A DNA stretch of 64,000 nt, taken from CALMEH01 sp031409875 (GTDB taxonomy: Bacteria > Acidobacteriota > Blastocatellia > Pyrinomonadales > Pyrinomonadaceae). The stretch is taken from contig JANNYB010000107.1 in NCBI GenBank assembly GCA_031409875.1, forward strand, positions 1 through 64,000, given 5' to 3'. Below, one piece after another: positions 17,674-26,034 of the stretch. Position 1 is the stretch's first letter; each line of letters starts with the position of its first letter. Below the pieces are notes generated by a model. The model was not told where the DNA came from. It worked only from the letters and a program-made list of their open reading frames with translations, and did no database searches. Position numbers and translations under genes: made by a program.

Positions 17674-19251
17674 ATGAAATCTGAAAATTCTTACGATGTC
17701 GCGGTTATCGGTGGCGGACATAACGGTTTAACTTGTGCGTGTTATTTGGCGAAAAGCGGTTTGAAAGTTGTTGTTTTGGAACGTCGGCATATTGTTGGCG
17801 GCGCGGTTTGCACGCAGGATGATTTGATTGACGGTTATAAGATTGATGTCGGTTCGTCGGCGCATATTATGATTCATCTCACGCCGGTTGTGCAGGATTT
17901 GGAGCTTGAAAAATTCGGGCTGGAATATATTGATTGCGATCCGTTTGCGTTTGCGCCGCTGCCAAACGGTGAAGGCGCGATTTATTTTTGGAAAGATGTT
18001 GATAAAACCTGCGAATCAATCGCCAAAATCTCGCCCGAAGATGCGGAACGCTACAAAAAATTCGTTACCGAATGGGAAAATTTGAACGAAGGAGTTTTCA
18101 AAGCATTTCTTAAACCGCCGACGATGATGAATCTCGGTCGGCATATGGTTTTCGGCACAAAATCGAAAAATCCGGCGGATATGGTTCGCAAATTGATGAC
18201 GAGTTACGGCGCGTTGGTCAAGCAAACTTTCAAACACGAAGGTTTGCGAGCGGCGATGGCGTGGCTCGCGGCGCAATCAGGTCCGCCGCCGTCGGCAATG
18301 GCGACGGGCGATTTCTTAGGCTGGCACTCGATGATTCACAAAAGCGGCGTTAAGCGTCCACGCGGAGGTTCGGGCGAACTCACGCAAGCAATGGCGCGAT
18401 GTTTGGAACATCACGGCGGCGAAGTTTTATTAAACGCCGAAGTCGAAAAAATCGAAGTCGAAAATAACGAAACAGGCGCAATAATTTTAACGGACGGAAC
18501 GCGCATCGAAGCCAAACGCATCGTTTCAAACGCGCACGTTCATACGACTTTTCTCAAACTAATCGGCAAAGAAAACTTGCCCGAAGGTTTAGCGGACAGA
18601 ATCGAAAATGTCAGAGTCGGCAATGGTTTCGGAATGATCGTGCGTTGCGCGGTTTCCGAATTGCCCGATTATTTATCCGCACCAAACGGCGGAAAATCGT
18701 CAGATTGTCATCACGGATTGCAACTTATGTGTCCGACTTTAGATTATCTCGACAAATCTTACGGCGATTTTCTAAACGGCATTCCGTCAAAAAATCCGAG
18801 CGCGTTGGCGATGACTTTTTCATCCGTTGACGACACGCTTGCGCCGGCGGGAAAACACACGCTTTTCATTTGGGGACAATATTATCCTTACGAATTATCA
18901 AACGGCGAAAACTGGCAAGACATCGAAAACCGCGAAGCCGACAAACTAATTGACGTAGTAAATCAATACGCGCCAAACGTCAAAAATTCGATAATTGACA
19001 GATTCGTCCAATCGCCGCTCGATTTAGAACAACGACTCGGCTTACTGCGCGGAAACGTAATGCACGTCGAAATGGATTTCGACCAAATGTTTCTGTTTCG
19101 ACCTTTACCCGAAATGTCCGCCTACAAAACCCCAATCAAAAATTTATATTTAACCGGCGCATCAACCCACCCCGGCGGCGGAGTCTTCGCCGCAAGCGGA
19201 CACAACACGGCGCAAGTCGTTTTGAAAGACGTGAAGGGAAGTTGGTTTTAA
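17674..19251 (+). CDS. CrtO-like FAD-dependent oxidoreductase (phytoene dehydrogenase superfamily)
   Basis: The 525-residue product starts with an FAD-binding motif (VAVIGGGHNGLTCACYLAKS, residues 10-29). It shares features with cyanobacterial CrtO ketolases and PYROXD2-like proteins: FGLEYIDCDPF, a DQMFLFRPLPE-type segment and a C-terminal NLYLTGASTHPGGG signature. It could oxidise a carotenoid or act on another polyene; the substrate is not fixed by sequence. A terminator follows directly. Its last 40 or so codons exist twice more downstream as displaced fragments (22148-22279, 22696-22755), so the 3' end is a recombination or integration site. Confidence 0.85.
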   Translation: MKSENSYDVAVIGGGHNGLTCACYLAKSGLKVVVLERRHIVGGAVCTQDDLIDGYKIDVGSSAHIMIHLTPVVQDLELEKFGLEYIDCDPFAFAPLPNGEGAIYFWKDVDKTCESIAKISPEDAERYKKFVTEWENLNEGVFKAFLKPPTMMNLGRHMVFGTKSKNPADMVRKLMTSYGALVKQTFKHEGLRAAMAWLAAQSGPPPSAMATGDFLGWHSMIHKSGVKRPRGGSGELTQAMARCLEHHGGEVLLNAEVEKIEVENNETGAIILTDGTRIEAKRIVSNAHVHTTFLKLIGKENLPEGLADRIENVRVGNGFGMIVRCAVSELPDYLSAPNGGKSSDCHHGLQLMCPTLDYLDKSYGDFLNGIPSKNPSALAMTFSSVDDTLAPAGKHTLFIWGQYYPYELSNGENWQDIENREADKLIDVVNQYAPNVKNSIIDRFVQSPLDLEQRLGLLRGNVMHVEMDFDQMFLFRPLPEMSAYKTPIKNLYLTGASTHPGGGVFAASGHNTAQVVLKDVKGSWF

Positions 19252-19277
19252 GGGTTACATAATTAACCCTCTTTTTG

Positions 19278-19302
19278 AAGCGGCTAAGTTTAGCCGCTTT
19301 TT
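19278..19302 (+). terminator. Rho-independent terminator after the CrtO-like gene
   Basis: AAGCGGCTAA pairs with TTAGCCGCTT (19278-19299) and is followed by a T run. It lies 27 bases after the stop codon. Confidence 0.85.
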
Positions 19303-19342
19303 CCCTTCTTACAAGTATTTTTACAAAAGCGGGTAAGTGGGT

Positions 19343-19372
19343 TTGACGAGCGGTTAAAAGATAGGGTATAAA
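19343..19372 (+). promoter_or_regulatory. Sigma70-like promoter for the HARE-HTH gene
   Basis: TTGACG (19343-19348) and TATAAA (19367-19372) are 18 bases apart (17 if GTATAA is used). The predicted transcript would begin near 19380 and carry a ~145-nt leader with two strong hairpins. Confidence 0.6.
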
Positions 19373-19495
19373 TGAAAATGAAAAGAGCGGGTAGATTTCA
19401 GTCGCCAAACATCAAATCTACTCGCCCTGATACAATGAGAGCAATTTTTAGATGAGTTTTTTAAGCTCTTCCTGCTCTCATTGTCTTTATACCAT
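19361..19495 (+). promoter_or_regulatory. Structured 5' leader / three-stem element
   Basis: Three nested complementarities are visible. The outer one is GGTATAAA (19365-19372) with TTTATACC (19486-19493). Inside are GCGGGTAGATTT (19387-19398) with AAATCTACTCGC (19414-19425) and ACAATGAGAGCA (19432-19443) with TGCTCTCATTGT (19473-19484). As DNA it is a three-way-junction palindrome; as RNA from the promoter above, only the two inner 12-bp hairpins would form. It precedes the RBS (AGAGGAAACC) of the gene at 19525. It could be a cis-regulator, a small RNA or part of a mobile element end. Confidence 0.55.
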
Positions 19496-19524
19496 ATTTT
19501 GCTGAGATAACAAAGAGGAAACCA

Positions 19525-19995
19525 ATGGATAGAAAAAGTTATGAAAATGTGTTAAGTGATTTGGAATCAGAAATCACGATAAAACGTGCTGAAGTTGAAA
19601 AACTGAATCAAGAAATTTTGCAGGATGAAAATGTAATTTCGGTTTTGCGAATGCGATTATCCCAAGAGGATATTACCGTTGCCCCGCAAATTAGCGAACC
19701 CGAATCAATAGAGCCGTCAAATAATGACTTTACATTATTATCAGACAATGAAAATACAGAAAAAAAACGCAATAAAATTTCATTAGGGAACACTTGCGAA
19801 AAAATTCTACAAAGTGAAGGAAAACCATTATATATAAAGGACTTAATTCAAAGAATTAAAGAATACGGACGTATTACGGACACAAGACAATTAAGTGGAA
19901 CTATTCGCAAAGACCATAAAAACAGATTTATTAATTTAGGCGGCAATACTTGGGATTTGCGTGAACGCCATCCTGAACAGGAGGAAAATCAATAG
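19525..19995 (+). CDS. HARE-HTH (winged-helix) domain protein with N-terminal coiled coil
   Basis: The 156-residue protein starts with a coiled coil at residues 5-45 (DLESEITIKRAEVEKLNQEI) and an acidic linker. A C-terminal domain at about 85-147 has the pattern of HARE-HTH domains (ILQSEGKPLYIKDLIQRIKE, then LSGTIRKDHKNRFINLGGN, then WDL). HARE-HTH domains occur in restriction systems, RNA polymerase delta and chromatin proteins, where they bind DNA. AGAGGA lies 7 bases before the ATG. It is the first gene of the accessory island; the NYN gene follows after a 115-base hairpin-rich spacer. The domain call is by pattern. Confidence 0.7.
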   Translation: MDRKSYENVLSDLESEITIKRAEVEKLNQEILQDENVISVLRMRLSQEDITVAPQISEPESIEPSNNDFTLLSDNENTEKKRNKISLGNTCEKILQSEGKPLYIKDLIQRIKEYGRITDTRQLSGTIRKDHKNRFINLGGNTWDLRERHPEQEENQ

Positions 19996-20070
19996 TTTTT
20001 TGAAACTATTGATTTTAAAAAGAAACGCTTGCTATTTCTAGCAAGCGTCGGGTCGGAGATGCGATCTCCG
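19985..20070 (+). promoter_or_regulatory. Three consecutive hairpins between the HARE-HTH and NYN genes
   Basis: Hairpin 1 has perfect 14-bp arms AAAATCAATAGTTT/AAACTATTGATTTT (19985-20016) and overlaps the stop codon. Hairpin 2 is ACGCTTGCTA-TTTC-TAGCAAGCGT (20025-20048). Hairpin 3 is CGGAGAT-GCG-ATCTCCG (20054-20070). The first could terminate or attenuate; hairpins 2 and 3 lack a T run, suggesting a processed or protein-bound RNA leader for the NYN gene. Confidence 0.65.
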
Positions 20071-20110
20071 AGGTTGTTAATACTTAGCTATTGTAGCAAA
20101 AAACTTTCAT

Positions 20111-20752
20111 ATGTCAAGCATTATGAGCAAAGAAACACGTCGAGTTATATTTTACATAGATGGCTTTAATTTCTACTTTGGACTCAGAGCCAATAATTGG
20201 CAAGCCTATTATTGGCTTGATTATCCGAAACTTGCCAAAAATTTATCAAGAAAACTTGAAAATTCGGAGGTAGTAAAAACCAAATATTTCACATCCAGAA
20301 TCACTTCTCCGGGAGATAAGCGAATCAGACAAAACGACTATCTTGAAGTGCTTGAAATGCGTGGCAATATAGATATTTTTTACGGAAATTACAAAGAAAA
20401 TAAATATGAATGCACTGGATGCCATCGCGCAAACTATATTCATAATGAAAAACAAACAGATGTTAATATAGCTGTTCAAATGCTCGTTGATGCCTATCAA
20501 GATAATTTTGATGTGGCGGTTTTGCTTGGTGGTGATAGCGATTTAGTTCCTCCGATTAATGCTATTAAATTGCTTTTCCCTGAGAAACAAGTTATTGCTT
20601 GTTTTCCACCTAACCGTTTCTCTAAAGAAATAAGAGCAATAACTAACGGGCAATTACATATTCACGAAGCGGATCTTAAAAATAGTCAATTACCGGATCA
20701 AGTAATTAGAGGCGATGGCTTTGTATATAAGCGACCGGCAAAATGGAAATAG
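20111..20752 (+). CDS. NYN domain protein (LabA-like PIN-fold RNase)
   Basis: The 213-residue product has the NYN/LabA pattern: Asp17 in FYIDGFNFYFG, Asp117 in KQTDVNIAVQML and Asp142/Asp144 in LLGGDSDLVPPI. These match the metal-binding acidic residues of PIN-like RNases. C101-TG-C104 in the middle may add a zinc knuckle seen in some NYN proteins. The start may be 20111 or 20123; neither has a clear RBS, and the leader is hairpin-rich. It follows the HARE-HTH gene on the same strand. NYN proteins are often found with defence or RNA-decay partners; a shared role here is inference. Confidence 0.85.
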   Translation: MSSIMSKETRRVIFYIDGFNFYFGLRANNWQAYYWLDYPKLAKNLSRKLENSEVVKTKYFTSRITSPGDKRIRQNDYLEVLEMRGNIDIFYGNYKENKYECTGCHRANYIHNEKQTDVNIAVQMLVDAYQDNFDVAVLLGGDSDLVPPINAIKLLFPEKQVIACFPPNRFSKEIRAITNGQLHIHEADLKNSQLPDQVIRGDGFVYKRPAKWK

Positions 20753-20798
20753 ATTAAAGGCAGATTAGTTGTAACGCCGGAAACAAAGCCTTTTACAG

Positions 20799-22043
20799 CT
20801 ATTCGTCGTAATCTTCCCAATTCGGATATTGTTCGGGAGATTTGCCGTGGGATTCGAGGATTTTCGCTTTTTTGAATTTTGGGTTTGGCGGCTGGATGGC
20901 TTCGAGTTCGGCGGTGAATTGCCAGTAGTCGCCGAAATCGAATAAGTATTCCATTTTGTCGCCGATTCTGAGAGGTAAATCTTTGATTTTGAATTCGTCG
21001 GTGGAAAATTCTTCTTCGCACATCGGATGCGGAACTCTCTGTTTGATGCCGAATTGGTTGCGAAACGAAAATTCGTATAAATGATCGTTGTCGAACTGAA
21101 ATGCTTTTTGAATTGCGTCGTGCAAATCGTCTAAAACATCTTTGGAAGAAACGGCGATTTTGCGCCACGTTTTCTTGCCGAGCGACACTTTGAAAACGAA
21201 AATGCCGTTTGCTTTTTCCGTGTGCGGCAGGCGGAAAACATTTTGCCATTTTGGAAAATAAGGCTGAAAAACCGGCTGTAAAAGGTTAAAAGCGTTTGCG
21301 TCAAATTCGCGGTCTTCGATTTCGGCGATGTTTTCCCAATTATAATCGAGCGTTTCGTAGATTTCCAGCAATTTAGAAATCATTGCCACGCCGAAGTTTG
21401 TCTTTTTGATTTTTTCGATTACCCAACTCTTGCCCAATTCGCCCGCGCCGTGTTTTATTTCGAGCCAGCCGAACATTTCCGCCAAAGCGATATTGTGTGC
21501 GCCGTAAAGCATAAAGCCGCTTTCCTGAAAAGATTTGTTGTTCCGAATATTCGAGCCTTTGGCTTTGAGGGCATCGAACAATCTTTTCAAACTATACAAC
21601 GAACTGTTAAAAAGATTTTCGTGTTCGCCGATTATGTCAGCCGAACTGCGAACAATCCAGATTTCAACGAGCGTCAAATAACGCTCAACCGGATTCAAAC
21701 TTTGCCAGATTTCCAACGCCTCGCGGTCAACGGCAAACTTCGGTTTTTTTTCATCTTTTTGCAATACCAGCAAACCGCTTGCGCGTCCGAGCAGAAACAA
21801 ACCGTTGATGTTGGCAAACGATTTCTGCACGGGTCTTTTCAAAGAGATGTCGAGCGGTTTGGTCAAAAGTGCGTTAAGTTCGCTCAAACATTTAAGCGGC
21901 AGAAGCTCATTAACACCGCTTGCTTCCAAATCGTTGGCGGCGACGAAATCAAGAAGTTTCTCGAAATCACGCAAAATGACGGCAAACTGATTTTCATCAA
22001 TCGCCTGTTCAAAATTAGTTTTTTCTATCGCTTTATTTTTCAT
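20799..22043 (-). CDS. Plasmid pRiA4b ORF-3-like family protein
   Basis: The 414-residue protein has an all-alpha N-terminal region of about 260 residues. The C-terminal domain at about 275-405 matches the pRiA4b ORF-3/IS1096 TnpR-like family: KVSLGKKTWRKIAVSS, LHDAIQKAFQFDNDHLYEF and YLFDFGDYWQFTAELE. The family is frequent on plasmids and next to insertion elements, but its biochemical role is not established. It ends convergently, 46 bases from the NYN gene, and lies directly before the second copy of the CrtO-like 3' end, which supports an accessory origin. Confidence 0.8.
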   Translation of the reverse strand: MKNKAIEKTNFEQAIDENQFAVILRDFEKLLDFVAANDLEASGVNELLPLKCLSELNALLTKPLDISLKRPVQKSFANINGLFLLGRASGLLVLQKDEKKPKFAVDREALEIWQSLNPVERYLTLVEIWIVRSSADIIGEHENLFNSSLYSLKRLFDALKAKGSNIRNNKSFQESGFMLYGAHNIALAEMFGWLEIKHGAGELGKSWVIEKIKKTNFGVAMISKLLEIYETLDYNWENIAEIEDREFDANAFNLLQPVFQPYFPKWQNVFRLPHTEKANGIFVFKVSLGKKTWRKIAVSSKDVLDDLHDAIQKAFQFDNDHLYEFSFRNQFGIKQRVPHPMCEEEFSTDEFKIKDLPLRIGDKMEYLFDFGDYWQFTAELEAIQPPNPKFKKAKILESHGKSPEQYPNWEDYDE

Positions 22044-22147
22044 TAATTCGTCTCAAATGTTGAAGATAATAACAATTTTAATAAAATATTTCACCTATCG
22101 GTTTCGCAAAAACCGAATTATACATTTATACGAAGTCTAAAATATTC

Positions 22148-22279
22148 ACCCGCAAAACATCAAGTGAAAATCTCTATCTCACCGGCACATCAACTCACTC
22201 CGGCGGCGGAGTTTTTGCGGCAAGCGGACACAACACGGCGCAGGTTGTTTTGAAAGATGTGAAGGGAAGTTGGTTTTAG
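22148..22279 (+). pseudogene. Displaced 3' end of the CrtO-like gene (copy 2)
   Basis: About 43 codons in frame end in GHNTAQVVLKDVKGSWF and TAG, matching the last codons of the gene at 17674-19251. Differences are mainly at third positions (for example tta/ctc, gtc/gtt, taa/tag), with few amino-acid changes (GAST to GTST, HPGG to HSGG). There is no 5' part. It is therefore a remnant of a diverged paralogue or an attachment-site duplicate rather than a recent copy. Confidence 0.85.
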
Positions 22280-22548
22280 CTTTTTGCCAAGCTATACCAA
22301 GTTGCCCGCGCTTTGCCTAATTTCGTGAGAAAATTATCGTTGACGAGTTCGCGCAGACGCACTTTGAGCGTGTTTCGATTGGCTTGGGTGAGAGTTTCGA
22401 GGTCGGAAATCGTCAGTCTTTCGTGTTCGCGCACGAATGTTAAAATTTCATTGGAAAGTTTCGGCAATTTAACGAGCAGAAGTTTTTCGCGCTCCAGTTT
22501 TTTGTCAGACGATTTTTTTATTTTTTCAAAAATTTCAGATAAACGCAT
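22276..22548 (-). CDS. Small winged-helix (HTH) protein
   Basis: The 90-residue product has a basic N-terminus and a helix-turn-helix at about 30-85 (LTISDLETLTQANRNTLKVR, then LVNDNFLTKLGKARATWYSL). The pattern of a winged helix ending in GxARATWY resembles C-terminal DNA-binding domains of Fic-type and DeoR-like proteins. The stop codon overlaps, on the opposite strand, the stop of the CrtO-like remnant. Its ATG overlaps the end of a 35-codon frame (22535-22642), so it may be the tail of a frameshifted larger protein. Confidence 0.55.
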   Translation of the reverse strand: MRLSEIFEKIKKSSDKKLEREKLLLVKLPKLSNEILTFVREHERLTISDLETLTQANRNTLKVRLRELVNDNFLTKLGKARATWYSLAKS

Positions 22549-22642
22549 CAATTTCCAAAATCAAATTCAAAATCTCGTGCGAAGGTTTCAATTCATCGGA
22601 AACTTTTTCAAGTGTTTCAAGAATACCCAATAATATACCCAA
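22535..22642 (-). other. Short frame overlapping the start of the winged-helix gene
   Basis: From a TTG at 22642 this frame encodes 35 residues (for example ETLEKVSDELKPSHEILNLI) and stops at 22535-22537, overlapping the next frame by 14 bases. The residues look helical and protein-like. It could be a coupled small gene or the upstream half of a protein broken by a frameshift at about 22540. Confidence 0.35.
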
Positions 22643-22695
22643 TCATACCCGATTGGCAAAAATCTTTTCAGATTTGCTCAAAATAATTTTGTATC

Positions 22696-22755
22696 GCAGG
22701 CGCACACAATACGGCACAAGTCGTCTTGAAAGATGTGAAAGGCAGGTAGGTTTTA
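22696..22755 (+). pseudogene. Displaced 3' end of the CrtO-like gene (copy 3)
   Basis: In frame it reads AGAHNTAQVVLKDVKGR and then TAG, matching ASGHNTAQVVLKDVKGSWF of the intact gene. A small indel turns the GSWF end into GR-stop, but the bases still align to ggttttaa at 22755. It is the most degraded of the three copies. Confidence 0.8.
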
Positions 22756-22823
22756 ATCAAGGCTAACTTTATCGGCGCAAATAACATCTGAGTTATAATT
22801 TTAAGTTTAGGACGGTAAAAATT

Positions 22824-24026
22824 ATGCTGAGAAAAAGTTTGGCGACATTTGTTTTGACGGCGGTTTTGGTTATAAATTCGGCGGGTTGTTCGGAAGCGGA
22901 TGGTGAGATTGATTTTCCGGTTGTTCCGGTTTCTAAAAGTGTGCCGAAGTTGAAGGTTGAAACGGTTGTCGAGAATGTCGAGATCGTTTGGTCAATTGTT
23001 TTTGCGCCGGATGGTCGTGTGTTTTTTGCGGAGCGTCCGGGCAGAGTTCGGGTGATCGAAAACGGTAAATTGCGCGAGAAACCTTTTTTTACTGTGCCTG
23101 ATGTCGAACTTTCGGGCGAGAGTGGTTTGATGGGAATGGTTTTGCATCCCGATTTTAAGGAAAATCATTTTGTTTATCTCGCTTACGCTTATCAAAATGC
23201 TGAGAAAGATCAGACTGTCAAGGTTGTCAGATACAAAGAAAACGGCGAAACTTTGGTCGAGCCGAAGATTATTATTGACGCAATTCCTGCGTCGCAATAT
23301 CACGCCGGAACTCGTTTGAGATTTGGTCCCGATGCGAAACTTTACATCACAACGGGCGATGCGACGAAGCAGGCGCGAGCGCAAAAAATGGATTCGATTA
23401 ACGGAAAAACTCTGCGTTTGAATGATGACGGTTCGATTCCGTCGGACAATCCGTTTGTTAATCAAAAAGACGTGCGCGGCGAAATTTGGAGTTACGGACA
23501 TCGCAACGCGCAAGGAATGGATTTTCAGCCGGAAACGGGTTTGATGTTTCAGACCGAACACGGACCTTCGATTATTGACGGCGTTTCGCTTTTCAAACGA
23601 ACCGGCGGCGATGAAGTGAATATTGTCGAACGCGGAAAAAATTACGGTTGGGACAAAATCAGCCATAATATGACGAAAAAAGGAATGGAAACGCCGATTA
23701 TCGAATTTTCTCCGGCAGTTGCGCCCGGAAGCGGAATGTTTTATCGCGGAAATTTGTTTCCCGAATTCAAAAATAATTTCTTTTTCGGCGCGTTAAAAGG
23801 CGAAATGATCGTGCGGCTTGTGTTGGACGGCAGAAAAATTGTTTCGCGTGATAATCTGCTCGAAAAACAATACGGCAGAATCCGCGAAATCGCCGAAGCA
23901 CCCGACGGTTCGATTTGGTTTTCAACTTCAAACCGCGACGGGCGCGGCGATCCTGCGAAAACAGACGACCGCATTTTGCGTATCGTGCCGATGGAAACAA
24001 AAACCGAAAGCGTCGAAAAAAAATAA
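22824..24026 (+). CDS. PQQ-dependent sugar dehydrogenase family lipoprotein
   Basis: The 400-residue product is a six-bladed beta-propeller of the soluble glucose/aldose sugar dehydrogenase family (GSDH, Asd/YliI-like). It starts with a lipoprotein signal (LVINSAGC, Cys22). Family blocks include FAERPGRVRVIENG, SGLMGMVLHPDF, RLRFGPDAKLYITTGDA, YGHRNAQGMDF and TEHGP. Such enzymes oxidise sugar aldehydes or similar substrates in the periplasm with PQQ, passing electrons onward. AGGACGG precedes the ATG by 8 bases. The gene stands alone and is followed by a REP-like hairpin shared with the convergent M1 peptidase gene. Confidence 0.9.
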   Translation: MLRKSLATFVLTAVLVINSAGCSEADGEIDFPVVPVSKSVPKLKVETVVENVEIVWSIVFAPDGRVFFAERPGRVRVIENGKLREKPFFTVPDVELSGESGLMGMVLHPDFKENHFVYLAYAYQNAEKDQTVKVVRYKENGETLVEPKIIIDAIPASQYHAGTRLRFGPDAKLYITTGDATKQARAQKMDSINGKTLRLNDDGSIPSDNPFVNQKDVRGEIWSYGHRNAQGMDFQPETGLMFQTEHGPSIIDGVSLFKRTGGDEVNIVERGKNYGWDKISHNMTKKGMETPIIEFSPAVAPGSGMFYRGNLFPEFKNNFFFGALKGEMIVRLVLDGRKIVSRDNLLEKQYGRIREIAEAPDGSIWFSTSNRDGRGDPAKTDDRILRIVPMETKTESVEKK

Positions 24027-24048
24027 TAAACTTAATCTGAATCGGATA

Positions 24049-24154
24049 AGAAATTTGCCCGCGAAACACGCGAAACACACGAAAAAAAGACAGATTAAAT
24101 TTAAGTTTCTGTTTTAAATTTAGCGTATTTCGCGCCTTTCGCGGACAAATTTCT
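24049..24154. repeat. REP-like hairpin between convergent genes (CGCGAAA type)
   Basis: AAGAAATTTGCCCGCGAAAC near 24049-24068 faces TTTCGCGGACAAATTTCTT ending at 24154; an inner TTAAATTTAA/TTTAAATTTA stem is present. The element sits between the stops at 24026 and 24175 and could terminate both. Confidence 0.8.
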
Positions 24155-24174
24155 TCCGTTAATTCAAACGTAAA

Positions 24175-26034
24175 TTAATTACATTTCACAATCGCATCAA
24201 CCGCGCTTTGCGTGATCGGATGATAGCCGCTTCGTGATTTAGAGTAAATCGAGCAAGCGCGTTTCATATCAATTTTGGCGAGTTCGGTGAACAAAGGTCT
24301 GACAAATTTGCGTCGTCCGATGTTCATTAAAAAATCTTCCAAACGCAAATCTGCCGCCGAATAGTTGTTTTTGATTGACATTATCAGCCATTGAAACGCG
24401 ATTTCGGAATTTCCAATGCGCGTGAAATTAAACGCTTTGTCGAGTTCCGACATTTTTTCCGCGCTCAATGTTTCCGGCATTTTTCGCAAGAAATGAAGCC
24501 ATTCCTGCGTTGTCCAACCTTTGGTCATCAGCGCATTTGCCGGAGTTGTGCCGTTCAAAAAATCGTTCATTTGCGTTTCGACTTTCGTGAAAGCGTCCGA
24601 TTGCGGATTCGGCGCGTTTGTCGGCAAACCGGCTTTGTAAATCCATTCGCCAACGTCCTCGCGGCTGACGATATTTGGATAAACATCGAGCAGATTTTTC
24701 TGTAAATATGTAACAAAAGTTGCGGTCGTAATGCTTTGGAACGAATGTTTCGCAAAATATCCGCGCACGAATTTATCGAATTTTTCGCGCCCGAAACTTT
24801 CCTCTAACCAACGCAAAAACAACGCGCCTTTTTCATACGGAACGCCTGTCAAACCGTCGTCGGGATCGCGTCCGGCTAAATCAACGTGCAAGGTTTGATC
24901 GTTTTCCGACATTTCCGACATTTCGTTTATCAGTTCGCGTTTGCCAAGCGTTGCTTCCATTTCGCGCCGATTTACGCCATAGACGGCTTCGATAATTCGG
25001 CGTTCGAGATACGTCGTAAAACCTTCGTTCAACCAAAAATCGCGCCAAGTCGCATTCGTTACGAGATTGCCCGACCAAGAATGCGCGAGTTCGTGCGCGA
25101 CGAGTGAAACTAAACTTTTATCGCCTGCCAAAATTGTCGGCGTGGCAAATGTGAGCATCGGATTTTCCATTCCGCCAAACGGAAACGACGGCGGCAAAAC
25201 AAGCAAATCGTATCTGCCCCAAGCATATTTGCCATAGATTTTTTCGGTTTCGATAACCATTTTTTCGGTGTCGGACAGTTCAAACGCGGCTTTCGCCATC
25301 ATCGAAGGTTCGGTATAAACTCCGGTTCGTTTGCCCAAACTCTTAAATTCCAAATCGCCGACGGCAATCGCAATCAGATAAGGCGGAATCGGTTTATCCA
25401 TCAAAAAACGATAATCGCCGGTTCTTTTTGCAGTTTGCGAATTTCCCGCCGCGCTCATTACGGCAAGCAGATTTTTCGGCGTGCGAACTCGTGCCGAATA
25501 CGTTACGCGAATCTGCGGCGAATCTTGCAAAGGAATGAATGAACGAGCGTGAATTGCTTGCGCTTGCGAAAACATAAACGGTTGATTTTTCCCCGCCGTT
25601 TGCGCCGGCGTAAGCCATTGCAAACCGGAAGCTGTCGGGTTTGTCGAATAAAAAATTCGCACTTGTTTGGCGTTTGCGGGAAGTTTGACGGTTAGCGGCG
25701 CACCCAAAATTTTATCAATTATGCCGAGTTCAAATGTCGTCGGTTGAAAGGTTTTGCCGTTGGCGGAAGTTTCGATTTTTTCGATGTTCAAATCGCGCGT
25801 ATCCAAAATCAAAGGCGCGTTTTTGTCCGTGCGAACAATGTTCAATGTCGCCATTCCTTTGATTGATTTTTGCTCGAACGAAATCGTCCAATCAAGGTTA
25901 ACGTGGCTGACGCGAACTTGATTCGGTTTCGCGTAGGAATGAATGTCGTCGGCAAAAGTTTGCGCGTTAATTGTAAAAATCGCGCCGAAAATAAAGGCGA
26001 AAAAAGTAAAAAATATCTTAAAATCAGGTTTCAT
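24175..26034 (-). CDS. M1 family zinc aminopeptidase (leukotriene A4 hydrolase type)
   Basis: The 619-residue exported enzyme has a signal peptide from MKPDFKIFF to INAQ. I start at 26034 because GGAGA lies 7 bases before it; an ATG at 26112 would add a non-signal leader. The exopeptidase motif GGMEN is followed by H314-E-L-A-H318 and Glu337 in WLNEGF, the exact HExxH-x18-E zinc site. The C-terminal helical domain (WTTQEWLHFLRKMPETL, SGYHPITQSAV) is the Leuk-A4-hydro type. The gene would release N-terminal amino acids from peptides in the periplasm. The 345-base gap upstream shows no other gene. Confidence 0.93.
   Translation of the reverse strand: MKPDFKIFFTFFAFIFGAIFTINAQTFADDIHSYAKPNQVRVSHVNLDWTISFEQKSIKGMATLNIVRTDKNAPLILDTRDLNIEKIETSANGKTFQPTTFELGIIDKILGAPLTVKLPANAKQVRIFYSTNPTASGLQWLTPAQTAGKNQPFMFSQAQAIHARSFIPLQDSPQIRVTYSARVRTPKNLLAVMSAAGNSQTAKRTGDYRFLMDKPIPPYLIAIAVGDLEFKSLGKRTGVYTEPSMMAKAAFELSDTEKMVIETEKIYGKYAWGRYDLLVLPPSFPFGGMENPMLTFATPTILAGDKSLVSLVAHELAHSWSGNLVTNATWRDFWLNEGFTTYLERRIIEAVYGVNRREMEATLGKRELINEMSEMSENDQTLHVDLAGRDPDDGLTGVPYEKGALFLRWLEESFGREKFDKFVRGYFAKHSFQSITTATFVTYLQKNLLDVYPNIVSREDVGEWIYKAGLPTNAPNPQSDAFTKVETQMNDFLNGTTPANALMTKGWTTQEWLHFLRKMPETLSAEKMSELDKAFNFTRIGNSEIAFQWLIMSIKNNYSAADLRLEDFLMNIGRRKFVRPLFTELAKIDMKRACSIYSKSRSGYHPITQSAVDAIVKCN

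Noticed and set aside
19361..19495. tRNA-like or riboswitch structure
   Set aside because: No tRNA consensus and no riboswitch core I recognise; kept only as a structured leader.
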